Notes under the pieces: model-generated
Seen by the model: only the letters and a program-made list of their open reading frames with translations
The model's database searches: none
What the model was told of the DNA's origin: nothing
Shown here: positions 1 to 8,323 of the stretch, in pieces
Layout: each line of letters starts with the position of its first letter
Position numbering within the stretch: the first letter of the stretch is position 1
Made by a program: the position numbers and the translations under genes
DNA from: Pseudoalteromonas sp. T1lg75
Lineage (GTDB): Bacteria > Pseudomonadota > Gammaproteobacteria > Enterobacterales > Alteromonadaceae
NCBI RefSeq assembly: GCF_002964705.1
Contig: NZ_PQCD01000053.1
Coordinates: 251,972-315,971, forward strand
Reading direction: 5' to 3'
Length of the DNA: 64,000 bases

Positions 1-1
1 T

Positions 2-1987
2 ATTCCAACACCCCGAATAACCTTTACCAAGAAAGAGGCTCGCGTAGATGGCCTGCTCGGTGAATATTGCGAAGGATTGAGAGAACAGCTTCTGGCTAGT
101 GGGCTCAATGAGCCAGGTCAGGTGGCACTAGGCTTCTATTTAAGCTTCTTGCGCCTACGATTTGCATCCAGCCTTAAGGCATTACAACTGACACTTTCGC
201 GACGTAAAACAAAAGTTGAAGCAACGCTCATTGAGCAACTGAAATACAGTACAGATCCTACCGATAATGAGGAGCTTCAGGAGTTACTCATTGACGGTGG
301 TGACGATGACATTGACGCAGTTGAAATGCTGCTCAACAACAGGACCAAAGATGATCTAAGGTGGGAACGCGATATGCTCGACTCACTGCTAGGTGAGTTG
401 GCTGACATCTATGAGGACTCGAATAAGTTCAGAGCGTTACTGACCGCACTCAAGCCCCGCATCGAGGGCAAGCGCATTAAGCAAACCGTAATTTTTACCC
501 GCTTTCTCGACACCCTTCATGATATCCGGGAGCGACTACAGGCCAAATTTCCCGAACTACTCATAGGAACCTATTCAGGTGAAGGTGGGCATTACTACGA
601 CCCACATAAGAATCAAATGGTGGGTGTAGAGCGTGACGTAATCAAACATCGATTTGTTCAAGGCCATATCGATATTTTGCTCTGTACCGACGCTGCCGCT
701 GAAGGTCTTAACTTACAAACCTCTGATCTACTGGTTAACTATGATTTGCCCTGGAACCCAATGAAGGTTGAACAGCGTATTGGTCGTATCGACCGTATTG
801 GGCAAACTCACAAAGAGATTTTTGTTCTCAATCTATGTTTTGCTGACTCTGCAGAGCAATTTGTCTATGAGCGCTTATTGAATCGTTTGGCTAGCGCAAA
901 TCTTGTGGTAGGAACACAGCAATTCTCAATGCTCCCTGTTAGTACGGAAGAGTTCCAAAAATTGGCCGAAGGGACGATGACTGAAAAACAGGTAGAACAG
1001 GCTGCAATGGACCGAGCCAAAATCCAACAAGCGAACAACAAGCTTATGGAAGTACCTGTGGAGGAAATGTTTAATGTGTATGTAAGGCTCAGCCAAACAT
1101 ACCGCAAACAGCCTCTGCCGGTTTATTTAACTGAAATTTGGCAAACCCTAATTGAATCAGAATTCCTCAAAGAAATTGGCTGCAAGCTGAGTGATTGTGG
1201 AAAATACCTTACCTTAAATGGCATTGAATCGATCGTTGATGGCTCTGTATTAACTATCGATAGGTCTTTATTTGATACGGGTCTACCGGATGGCTCGCAC
1301 GTTTATTTCGCTACCTACGGTGAGCCCGTTTTTGAGCGATTGCTTAATTTCGTATTGGAGCAAATTGACGAACCAGTCTGCCAAGTTATTCACTCAAAGG
1401 AAGACAACATTGAATGTGCAGCTATTGCGTATTTAGATCATAACAACAGAATGCAACTGGCAACCTCTGTGAAACAAGCTCTCGCTGCCGATGATGTCAA
1501 GAGTTGTGAGGACCAAACTAGCATCCAACGCGCTCAATCGCAGATAGATAAATTCGCTAAAGACACTCACCGAAACCAAAGCAAAATCGCAAATGTAGAG
1601 AGGAACAACCTGCTTCAAGCAAAGGCTCAGGTGCTATTGAACAATCAGGTCGTTCGTTCATTGATGTCTTCCAAACTCAAAACCAGCAAGCTCGATGATA
1701 ACGCTACGGTCATGCTTCGAGCGTTGGAAGAGCAATTCAGTAAACGAGATACGGCCGTAAGAATCAGTAATGTCCCAAGAAGCATGGAGGCCCCGCTGAC
1801 TGCAGGTATCATCGATGCAAAGTTTCCTCGACAAGGCGACGGGCATATTGATACACCGGTGCTTATCGTGAATACGGCACTAGAGTCTCTTGCTAGAAGA
1901 GTTGATGGGAGTAAAGGTGGTGCTCGCAGGCAAACAGCCAGTGCGATCATTGATGGGATTCAAAAAAATCCCGAAGAGATTTGCTGA
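2..1987 (+). CDS. SNF2-type helicase, C-terminal part (gene cut by window start)
   Basis: The reading frame is open from base 2, so the true start lies outside the window; an internal TTG at 77 is not a credible start. About 661 residues are visible. The helicase C-terminal lobe is clear: a VIFTRF segment, then DAAAEGLNLQ (motif V) and QRIGRIDRIGQ (motif VI, arginine finger), as in SNF2/RapA-like ATPases. The Walker A and DEAH motifs must be upstream. About 400 further residues follow with no motif I recognise. Proteins of this build occur in defence islands (for example the DrmD helicase of DISARM) and as RapA-like factors; the visible part does not decide. It converges on the integrase with a 7-bp gap, so it belongs to the integrated element. 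The ATPase assignment is firm, the role is inference. Confidence 0.8.
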   Translation: MPTPRITFTKKEARVDGLLGEYCEGLREQLLASGLNEPGQVALGFYLSFLRLRFASSLKALQLTLSRRKTKVEATLIEQLKYSTDPTDNEELQELLIDGGDDDIDAVEMLLNNRTKDDLRWERDMLDSLLGELADIYEDSNKFRALLTALKPRIEGKRIKQTVIFTRFLDTLHDIRERLQAKFPELLIGTYSGEGGHYYDPHKNQMVGVERDVIKHRFVQGHIDILLCTDAAAEGLNLQTSDLLVNYDLPWNPMKVEQRIGRIDRIGQTHKEIFVLNLCFADSAEQFVYERLLNRLASANLVVGTQQFSMLPVSTEEFQKLAEGTMTEKQVEQAAMDRAKIQQANNKLMEVPVEEMFNVYVRLSQTYRKQPLPVYLTEIWQTLIESEFLKEIGCKLSDCGKYLTLNGIESIVDGSVLTIDRSLFDTGLPDGSHVYFATYGEPVFERLLNFVLEQIDEPVCQVIHSKEDNIECAAIAYLDHNNRMQLATSVKQALAADDVKSCEDQTSIQRAQSQIDKFAKDTHRNQSKIANVERNNLLQAKAQVLLNNQVVRSLMSSKLKTSKLDDNATVMLRALEEQFSKRDTAVRISNVPRSMEAPLTAGIIDAKFPRQGDGHIDTPVLIVNTALESLARRVDGSKGGARRQTASAIIDGIQKNPEEIC

Positions 1988-1994
1988 GCCCTAA

Positions 1995-3185
1995 TTATGA
2001 ATTAGCCTTTTCAATATGATTAGACCACCAGCACATCATCTCTCTGCGCTTTTCAATATACTCTGCACGGTTATATGCCCGGCGAACTTCGTTTTTGTCT
2101 AAGTGGGCAAGCGCGGCTTCAATAACATCTGGGTCAAAGCCTTCTTCATTTAATGTTGTACTTGCTAGGGCACGCATGCCATGCGCAACAAGCTTACCGC
2201 CATAGCCCATTCGCTTCAGCGCCGCATTAGCACTTTGCTCATTCATATGGCTTCTCGGGTTTCTGTCTGCGGGGAACAAATGTTCTCTGTGGGCGGAAAT
2301 CGGCTTTAACATATCTAAGATTGAGAGCGTTTGTGGCGTTAGCGGGATTCTATGCTCTAAATTTTTCTTCATCCGTTCAGCCGGAATAATCCACAGTTCT
2401 TTGTCAAAATCAATTTCTTCCCACTTGGCACCGACCGCCTCTGACGGGCGAGTCATTGTGTGTAACTGCCATTCTATAAGTAACCTAGTTGTCCTTTTGA
2501 TACTTGCATAGCTAATATCTTTCATCAACTTACCAAGCTCTTCAGGCTTGAGCGTGGCGTAGCTTTTTTTCTGAGGAGATGCGAAAGCGGCTTTTATTCC
2601 TGTCAGAGGGTTTGAATGTACAAGCCCGGTATTTACTGCATATGTCATGATTTCGTTTAGTCGTTGGCATAACCTTTTTACTGTTTCTAGGCTTCCCTTA
2701 GCCGCAATTGGCTTTATAACTTCAATGGTTTTTGGGGCCGTGATATCAATAAGAGGTGTATTACCTATTGATGGGAATATATGCAGTTCTAGAGAATTCC
2801 AAACATCTTCAGCGTAGTTGGCGCTTACTTCGGTTTGTTTTACTTTAAACCACTCTTCTGCGGTTAACTTAAGTGTTTGCTGCTGCGCAGCATATTGATT
2901 GTTTTTTAGATCGATCTTATGTGTTTTAGGGTCAATACCATTTCGAATTAGTTCTCGGTATTCGCTTCTGATCTCTCTGGCCTTTGCTAAGGTCATTTCT
3001 GGATACGGACCAAGACTCAAGTTTCGTCGCTTTTTCAAAGTAGGGTGGGTGTAATTGAAAATCCAATACTTACCGCCGTTTGGCATAATGCGTATTGACA
3101 GCCCTTGACCATCAGACAAGTTATATTCTTTATCTTTTGGCTTGGAATTCTTGATTTGAGTATTGTTAAGTGGTGTAACAGCCAT
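1995..3185 (-). CDS. P4-type tyrosine integrase of the ssrA-linked island
   Basis: A 396-residue site-specific recombinase. Residues 1-90 form the DUF4102 arm-binding domain typical of P4-like integrases (LSDGQGLSIRI, LGPYPEMTLA). A SAM-like core-binding domain follows, then the catalytic domain. The catalytic set is complete: Arg in TRPSEA (about 246), HGMR (His 335, Arg 338), His 361 in ALAHLDK and Tyr 371 in RRAYNRAEY. I chose the ATG at 3185 rather than a TTG nine bases upstream because AGGA lies at a usable distance only from the ATG. It is transcribed in the same direction as ssrA and starts 164 bp from its 3' end, the standard arrangement for an element inserted at tmRNA. It should be active unless control elements are lost. 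Confidence 0.95.
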   Translation of the reverse strand: MAVTPLNNTQIKNSKPKDKEYNLSDGQGLSIRIMPNGGKYWIFNYTHPTLKKRRNLSLGPYPEMTLAKAREIRSEYRELIRNGIDPKTHKIDLKNNQYAAQQQTLKLTAEEWFKVKQTEVSANYAEDVWNSLELHIFPSIGNTPLIDITAPKTIEVIKPIAAKGSLETVKRLCQRLNEIMTYAVNTGLVHSNPLTGIKAAFASPQKKSYATLKPEELGKLMKDISYASIKRTTRLLIEWQLHTMTRPSEAVGAKWEEIDFDKELWIIPAERMKKNLEHRIPLTPQTLSILDMLKPISAHREHLFPADRNPRSHMNEQSANAALKRMGYGGKLVAHGMRALASTTLNEEGFDPDVIEAALAHLDKNEVRRAYNRAEYIEKRREMMCWWSNHIEKANS

Positions 3186-3186
3186 A

Positions 3187-3255
3187 TGTAACAAATCCTT
3201 CTGAGCATAAATGCTTTTGTTACGTTTAATGTTACAAAAAACATTGGATGTTACA
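3187..3255. repeat. Four TGTTAC(A) repeats in front of the integrase gene
   Basis: The hexamer TGTTAC, mostly extended to TGTTACA, occurs at 3218-3223, 3230-3236 and 3249-3255. An inverted copy at 3187-3193 touches the integrase start codon. In tyrosine-integrase elements such short direct repeats flanking the gene are often arm-type integrase sites or operator repeats; which applies here is inference. Confidence 0.5.
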
Positions 3256-3282
3256 AGTTCACTTTGGACTGTAATGGAAATA

Positions 3283-3325
3283 AAAAACCCGCTAAACCTT
3301 TATTTTATTGGGTTTGCGGGTTTTT
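3283..3325 (-). terminator. Rho-independent terminator of ssrA
   Basis: AAAAACCCGCTAAACC pairs with GGTTTGCGGGTTTTT around an AT-rich loop. U-runs on both sides mean it can work in both directions. It lies between the tmRNA 3' end and the integrase gene. Confidence 0.8.
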
Positions 3326-3328
3326 AAT

Positions 3329-3375
3329 GGTCCTTAATGGACCTTGTGTTGGTGGAGCTGGGGGGATTTGAACCC
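3329..3375. other. Probable attachment-site region at the ssrA 3' end
   Basis: The integrase gene adjoins the tmRNA 3' end (CCA at 3350), and P4-type integrases commonly recombine within the T-arm and acceptor sequence of tRNA or tmRNA genes. Just outside the mature end lies the inverted repeat GGTCC-TTAAT-GGACC (3329-3343). The partner site that would mark the other island end is not in the window, so the exact core is not known. Confidence 0.5.
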
Positions 3376-3706
3376 CCGTCCGGAAAGCGTCGACCTTCGG
3401 TCCTACATGTTTAGTATCGTCTATTGGTTAACCTTTGAGTCTCGGACGAACACGATAAACAAAGGCGAGGCCGCTTAGTTTTAGCCCTTCAACCCCGGCC
3501 AGGGTTTCCGTAGCGAGTCCGTGTAGGGTGACACTTCAGAACCGGGTCCACAGACATACACCGGAGAAGTGCTAGCGGGCTATTATGCCGCTAGAGCGTA
3601 GTTATCGTCGTTTGCGATTACTTTAAATGCGGCTTTTTTACGAGGCCAACCGCACCTCGACATGCACCTTAGGCTTCTTGAATCCCGTCGAATCCTAATC
3701 AGCCCC
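3350..3706 (-). ncRNA. ssrA: tmRNA
   Basis: One-piece transfer-messenger RNA of about 357 nt that rescues stalled ribosomes together with SmpB and tags the nascent chain for proteolysis by ClpXP and Lon, both encoded in this window. The 5' end begins GGGGCUGAUU and the 3' end is the tRNA-like arm ending GCUCCACCA. The tag frame is read at 3615-3586: codons GCA AAC GAC GAT AAC TAC GCT CTA GCG GCA, giving ANDDNYALAA, followed by tandem stops TAA TAG. The E. coli tag is ANDENYALAA, so the fourth residue differs. The LAA end recognised by ClpX is kept. The gene looks intact although an element is inserted at its 3' end, meaning the element restores the end sequence. Confidence 0.97.
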
Positions 3707-3728
3707 TGAAATACGTTTCAGTCCTTGT

Positions 3729-3758
3729 AGTATAACTGAGTCGGCGCCTTTACCACAA
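3729..3758 (-). promoter_or_regulatory. ssrA promoter
   Basis: On the minus strand, TTGTGG (3758-3753) and TATACT (3734-3729) are separated by 18 bases. The -10 box lies 22 bases before the mature 5' end, fitting a short leader removed by RNase P. Confidence 0.7.
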
Positions 3759-3870
3759 GCACGATATTAGAAATTGTTATAAATCAGGAGCCTTAGCCTA
3801 ATTACTGTGCAAGAAAATGCGCTCTGCAGACCAAAAGACTTATCATCAGCCCTGTTTGCGGGTATCGGAG

Positions 3871-4542
3871 CTACTCCGAGGCCGTTTGCTCTTGCGCTTC
3901 TTCTAATTCTTCGACCGGCAAAGGCCAGCCGCCGAGGGCTTGCCATTTATTGACGATATAACAGAAGAGCTCGGCGGTGCGCTCGGTATCATACAGGGCG
4001 CTGTGTGCCTGAGAGTTATCGAATTCGATGCCAGCGGCACGACAGGCCTTGGCCAGCACGGTTTGCCCCAGTGCCAATCCCGCTAAAGAGGTGGTATCAA
4101 AGCTCACAAAGGGGTGGAACGGCGTGCGCTTAATTTTGCAGCGCTCAATGGCGGCATTAAGAAAGCCGTGATCAAATGCGGAGTTATGAGCAACCACCAC
4201 CGAACGTTGGCAGCCCGCATCCTTTTGTGCCTTGCGCACAAACTTACAAATGCTTTTCATCGCATCAAGCTCGTCAACCGCACCGCGCAGCGCGCAAAAC
4301 GGGTCGATGCCGTTAAATTCGATGGCCGCTTGCTCAATATTGGCCCCTTCAAACGGGGTAATATGCAAATGCTGGGTTTGGTCCAGGCTCAACACCCCCT
4401 GGTCATCCATTTTTAGGGTGGTGACGGCAATTTCCAATAACGCATCGGTTTCTTTATTAAAGCCAGCGGTTTCGACGTCGATAACTACAGGAAAAAAGCC
4501 GCGAAAGCGTTGTGAAAAAAGAGGTTGTTGTGCGTCTGCCAT
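3871..4542 (-). CDS. rnt: Ribonuclease T
   Basis: A 223-residue 3'-5' exoribonuclease of the DnaQ-like DEDDh family. It trims the CCA end during tRNA turnover and matures 5S/23S rRNA and other stable RNA 3' ends. The five catalytic residues are visible: Asp22 and Glu24 in DVET, Asp124 in HNSAFD, His180 and Asp185 in HSALYDTE. Length matches the family (E. coli 215). It is divergent from motY; this pairing is known from Vibrio and Shewanella relatives. The 164 bp between its stop and ssrA hold only the ssrA promoter. Confidence 0.97.
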   Translation of the reverse strand: MADAQQPLFSQRFRGFFPVVIDVETAGFNKETDALLEIAVTTLKMDDQGVLSLDQTQHLHITPFEGANIEQAAIEFNGIDPFCALRGAVDELDAMKSICKFVRKAQKDAGCQRSVVVAHNSAFDHGFLNAAIERCKIKRTPFHPFVSFDTTSLAGLALGQTVLAKACRAAGIEFDNSQAHSALYDTERTAELFCYIVNKWQALGGWPLPVEELEEAQEQTASE

Positions 4543-4715
4543 CTAATTACTGCCCAAAGCCGATAAAGGTCGGCTATTATGGCAAAAACTCGACGCGGCC
4601 AACAGGGCTAAGGAAAAATTATTCTAGTCACAGAGCCGTCTGGTAATGGTACATATATTGCTTGTAACTTTAGATTGTAATTTGATGTCAAAGAACCAGC
4701 GAGGTGGGGAAACCC

Positions 4716-5582
4716 ATGATTAAGTATACCGCCATTGTTATGGCACTTGTGGCTAGCACTGGCGCTCAGGCGGCCATGCGCACTTATACGGCCGATGCCC
4801 AATCATCAACCTGGGAAATGGTTGAAAACTCGCGCCTGCAGTGTCAGCTTAATCATGCCGTGCCTTTTTATGGCGATGCAGTATTTCGCAGTGTTGCCAG
4901 TAAAAACAAAGACGTACGCTTCAATCTCGATATGGTGGTACGCCCTAATAACTATGATGTGGCGGCGTTAGAATCGGTGCCGCCAAGCTGGCGTCCGGGT
5001 CAGCAGGGTAAGGCTTTGGCCTCCATGGAGCTGTTACGTCAGTTCGATGGCGAGCTTAATAACGACACCGCCTGGCTCATGCTGACCGAGCTGGAAAAAG
5101 GCTATCATCCAACCTTTTACTATCAGGATTGGCGCAATGAGCAAGACCGCATTGCCGTGGCGTTATCGGCAATTAATTTCCCATCCGCCTATTGGTCTTT
5201 TCTGCAATGCCGCGATGCCTTGCTTCCCTATAGTTTTGAAGACATTGCCTTTACGGTGATGAATTATAAGAAAAACTCCAGTGATTTAACCAAGTCGTCG
5301 AAGCAACGTCTGCAGCAAATTGGCGAATACCTTAAGCATGACAAAGAGATAGAGTCGGTCACCATTGCCGCCTACACCGACAGTTATGGTGGCCGCTGGA
5401 ATAACCTGGAGCTATCAAAGCGCAGGGCCGAGGCCATTGCCGAATATATCAAAGAGTTGGGCGTGGACGAGGGTAAGCTGGTTACCACAGGGTTTGGTGA
5501 AAAGCGCCATGTTGCGCCCAATGAAACCGTGATCGGCCGGGGGAAAAACCGCCGCGTGGTGATTCAGATTGCCAAGCCTTAG
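4716..5582 (+). CDS. motY: MotY, sodium-type polar flagellar T-ring protein
   Basis: A 288-residue periplasmic protein. Residues 1-19 are a signal peptide ending AQA. Residues about 20-160 form the MotY-specific N-terminal domain that binds the basal body. Residues about 170-285 form an OmpA-like peptidoglycan-binding domain (TIAAYTDSYG, then LSKRRAEAIAEYI and GFGEKRHVAPNET). In Vibrio MotY forms the T ring that recruits the PomA/PomB sodium stator; the gene therefore suggests a sodium-driven polar flagellum. The ATG at 4716 is preferred over an upstream GTG (4704) because GAGG precedes it at a normal distance and the signal peptide then begins cleanly with MIKY. A bidirectional terminator follows. 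Confidence 0.93.
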   Translation: MIKYTAIVMALVASTGAQAAMRTYTADAQSSTWEMVENSRLQCQLNHAVPFYGDAVFRSVASKNKDVRFNLDMVVRPNNYDVAALESVPPSWRPGQQGKALASMELLRQFDGELNNDTAWLMLTELEKGYHPTFYYQDWRNEQDRIAVALSAINFPSAYWSFLQCRDALLPYSFEDIAFTVMNYKKNSSDLTKSSKQRLQQIGEYLKHDKEIESVTIAAYTDSYGGRWNNLELSKRRAEAIAEYIKELGVDEGKLVTTGFGEKRHVAPNETVIGRGKNRRVVIQIAKP

Positions 5583-5600
5583 CAGGCATGAGAGAAAAGT

Positions 5601-5628
5601 AAAAAGCCAGCGAGTTGCTGGCTTTTTT
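5601..5628. terminator. Bidirectional terminator between motY and the 5633 gene
   Basis: Stem AGCCAGC/GCTGGCT flanked by an A run and a T run, so it can end transcripts from both convergent genes. Confidence 0.85.
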
Positions 5629-5632
5629 GTGC

Positions 5633-5992
5633 TTACATGTCGCTTGCGCTCTTGGCATTGACCATGGCGCTGATTTCCGTCCATTCACCGCGTTGGTATA
5701 CGGCGATGCGCAGCGGGTGGCCGGCAACATTATAAAACAGGGTAAAGCGATCGATATCACTGGTGATCTTCATTGGCTCACCCAGTTTATCGCTGTAAAA
5801 CGCCTGTACTTGAGTGTCGCTAAGGCGAGTGAAACCGTCCAATACCATAGGGTACTTCTTTTCCACCGTCATGTGGGTTTGAAAATCTTCTGGCAACGGC
5901 AAAATAGATAAGTCGGCGTTAGCCTGTTGGCTGGCGGCCATTAACAGGCCCGCAAATGTTAAGGTTGCCGCTCGACGAAGCGCGTTGTTCAT
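5633..5992 (-). CDS. Small periplasmic protein of unknown function
   Basis: 119 residues with a typical signal peptide (MNNALRRAATLTFAGLLMA, cleavage near SQQANA). The mature part of about 93 residues has no cysteine and no membrane segment. I recognise no domain. The text KKYPMVLDGF and the alternating strand pattern near the C-terminus (FTLFYNVAGHPLRIAVY, GEWTEISAMV) suggest a small beta-rich fold. It stands alone, convergent with motY, with about 165 bp of non-coding sequence before mnmC. It is probably real because the signal peptide is convincing and the terminator fits its end; the function is unknown. Confidence 0.8.
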   Translation of the reverse strand: MNNALRRAATLTFAGLLMAASQQANADLSILPLPEDFQTHMTVEKKYPMVLDGFTRLSDTQVQAFYSDKLGEPMKITSDIDRFTLFYNVAGHPLRIAVYQRGEWTEISAMVNAKSASDM

Positions 5993-6157
5993 GATTTCAC
6001 TCCATTTATATAAAATTATTAACCTGCGTTGTGGGGTTAGGGCTTTATTCGCCTTGTCCTTGCTAAGAGAATAAATAAGTTACAGCTCAAGCAGTTACTA
6101 TCCCAGTTCAGGTTTATTACTTATCATATATAAAGTTAACCCATGTTTAACGAAAAA

Positions 6158-8137
6158 TCATGTTATTTGTCCGCGTTTTAGGCCGCGGATAATAAATCGG
6201 GCCGGGTGTAGCGCCTGATCGACCCGTAAACTCAGTGGGCTTGGCTCGTCACACAGGCTCGCGACCAGAGCTTCGGCACAGAGAGGCGCACTGCATAATC
6301 CCCTTGCTCCGAGGCCGGTAAACAGGTGCAAACCGGTATACTCGTGCTGCAACGGCTCGGCTTGTTGCCAAACACCCACACCCAGTTGCGGAAAGGCCTT
6401 CATATACTCATGGTCCTGGGCATATTGACCAAACAGCGGCAGGTGATCGCTTAAGGTGGCCCGTATCGCCGCTTTCGCCCCGCTAATGCTGCCTAATTCC
6501 TCGGTCCATTCACTCTGGCCATAAAAGTCGGCAAATTGTTGCCAGTTGCTGTCGTTATCCTCGGCGCGAATATCCCGCTCTTGGGTGTCCTTGGTAAAGG
6601 TGGCGCCCATGCAATGCGCGCCCCGATTACTCGGGGTGAAATAGCCCTTGTGACAGAGCACGGTATTGAGCTTGCTTGACGCTGGACTGCTTTGCAGGTG
6701 TGACACTTGTCCGCGCACGCTTTGCAGTGCCAACCCCTGACCCGGCAGCAGGCTATCGCTGTGCTCACCCATGCAAATAAAGACATCGTTGAACGGGCCA
6801 TAGGTCTGCTGCTCGCCCTCTAGATACCATTGTCCGTCTTGTTGGCTCAGGGAGCGGATAGGGGTATTGAAGTTGAGTTCATGTGCCACCTTTTGACAGG
6901 CGGCATTCGTTAGCGCCTGTACCAGTTGCGGTGGGCTCAACCAGCCGCCTTGGGGGATAAACAGACCGCCATAAGGAATATCCACGGCGGCTAATTTGCT
7001 GGCCTGCTCGGCATCCACTTCATGGATAAGCCAGCTTGGCCAGTTATCCTTGGCCACCAGGTTAGCATGACGTTTGCGCATTTCCTCTTTTACGCCTTGT
7101 AACAAGACGCCGCACCATTGATGGTCGAAGGCATAGCCATCGGCCAGCAACTGCTCATAAAGGCGTTTGGCGTAGATAAAGCTATGAGCGAAGAATTCGC
7201 TTGAGGGTGACACATCCGCCTGCAGGTGCGGGTAGAGGGCTCCTTGATTATTGTGCGAGGCTCCCTGGGCCAAATCGCCATCGGCACAAAACAAGGTGGC
7301 GGCTATATTACGGGCGCTAAGGCGATGCAACAACAGGCTGCTGGCGATGCCGCCGCCGATAATGGCGACCTTATTTAAGGTGCGAGCCTGGCGTTGATAG
7401 GGAGCTGGGTAGTTGGCCTGTGCGGTAGGTGTAGTCAGCTGACCGACGATCATCTCCCGTTTACGACCATAGCCTTTTACTTTTTGTACCTCAAAGCCGG
7501 CATCCTTCAAGCCGCGACGGACAAAACCGGCTGCGGTAAAGGTGGCAAAGGTGGCCTGCTCGCGGCCTAAGTGGGCCATGGCATCGAACAGGCTCTGCTG
7601 CCACATATCCGGGTTTTTGCTCGGTGCAAAGCCGTCTAAAAACCAGGCGTCGACCAGTCCGGCGCTGCCATAATTAAGCTGTGTTAAGGAGTCTTGTACA
7701 TCGCCTATCCATAAGTCCAGGGTGACCTTATCGAAATGCAAACGATGGCAACCGGGCAGGGCATCCGGGTATTGGGCCAGCAGTTGCTCGGCGAATTGGC
7801 TCAACTGTGGCCAGTTATTCAGGGCCTTGGCCAGGTCTTCTTTGCGAATGGGAAATTTTTCAAAGGAGATAAAATGCAGGCGTTCAGCCTTTTTATCGGC
7901 ACACTGGCTAAAGCGATGCCAGGCGTTAAGAAAGTTTAGGCCGGTGCCAAAACCGGTTTCGGCAATCACAAAATGTTTGCGCGGGTGCGTTTTTAATCTC
8001 TCATCTATATGATTATGCTGATAAAATACAAAATCAGATTCGGCCAAGCCGTCTTCGTTGGAAAAATAAACATCGTCAAAGGCATCGGCAACCGGCGTGC
8101 CGGTGTCATTAAAATGGATAGTCGCGTGGGTGATCAT
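6158..8137 (-). CDS. mnmC: Bifunctional tRNA wobble-uridine modification enzyme MnmC
   Basis: 659 residues, two fused enzymes that finish the mnm5s2U34 modification of tRNAs for Lys, Glu and Gln. Residues about 1-240 are the SAM-dependent methyltransferase (ETGFGTGLNFLNAW, then DAWFLDGFAPSKNPDMW, DUF752 type). Residues about 250-640 are the FAD-dependent oxidoreductase that removes the carboxymethyl group; its dinucleotide motif is VAIIGGGIASS. Length matches the fused E. coli form (668). Divergent from fabB across 186 bp, the same arrangement as in E. coli. Confidence 0.97.
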   Translation of the reverse strand: MITHATIHFNDTGTPVADAFDDVYFSNEDGLAESDFVFYQHNHIDERLKTHPRKHFVIAETGFGTGLNFLNAWHRFSQCADKKAERLHFISFEKFPIRKEDLAKALNNWPQLSQFAEQLLAQYPDALPGCHRLHFDKVTLDLWIGDVQDSLTQLNYGSAGLVDAWFLDGFAPSKNPDMWQQSLFDAMAHLGREQATFATFTAAGFVRRGLKDAGFEVQKVKGYGRKREMIVGQLTTPTAQANYPAPYQRQARTLNKVAIIGGGIASSLLLHRLSARNIAATLFCADGDLAQGASHNNQGALYPHLQADVSPSSEFFAHSFIYAKRLYEQLLADGYAFDHQWCGVLLQGVKEEMRKRHANLVAKDNWPSWLIHEVDAEQASKLAAVDIPYGGLFIPQGGWLSPPQLVQALTNAACQKVAHELNFNTPIRSLSQQDGQWYLEGEQQTYGPFNDVFICMGEHSDSLLPGQGLALQSVRGQVSHLQSSPASSKLNTVLCHKGYFTPSNRGAHCMGATFTKDTQERDIRAEDNDSNWQQFADFYGQSEWTEELGSISGAKAAIRATLSDHLPLFGQYAQDHEYMKAFPQLGVGVWQQAEPLQHEYTGLHLFTGLGARGLCSAPLCAEALVASLCDEPSPLSLRVDQALHPARFIIRGLKRGQIT

Positions 8138-8224
8138 GAAGACTCAAGGCTTAACAGTTTGGCCACTATTTTAGCGTCTTTAAAGCGGCACGTATATTGT
8201 CACCAAAAGATCATCGCGACACGC

Positions 8225-8253
8225 TTGAAAAATTCAGAGTACAGATGTACGCT
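8225..8253 (+). promoter_or_regulatory. fabB promoter overlapped by a FabR-like operator
   Basis: TTGAAA (8225-8230) and TACGCT (8248-8253) are spaced by 17 bases. The 18-bp near-palindrome AGAGTACAGATGTACGCT (8236-8253) covers the spacer and -10 box. It has the AGNGTACA/TGTACGCT form I recall for FabR (YijC) sites upstream of fabA and fabB in enterobacteria. A partial second copy (CGCGTACACTACACGC) lies at about 8280-8296. Assignment to FabR is inference. Confidence 0.6.
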
Positions 8254-8323
8254 GGAATGACCACTTCGTAGGAAGTTTCCGCGTACACTACACGCAATTT
8301 AGGAATAAGCAGGGTAAATTCTC

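Noticed and set aside
3232-3255. Short regularly spaced repeats considered as a CRISPR remnant
   Set aside because: Units are only 6-7 bp and spacing is irregular; no CRISPR array is present anywhere in the window.
4559-4566. GCCGATAA resembling a flagellar sigma-28 -10 box upstream of motY
   Set aside because: No TAAA-type -35 element at the right distance, and the sequence forms a small hairpin with TCGGC instead.
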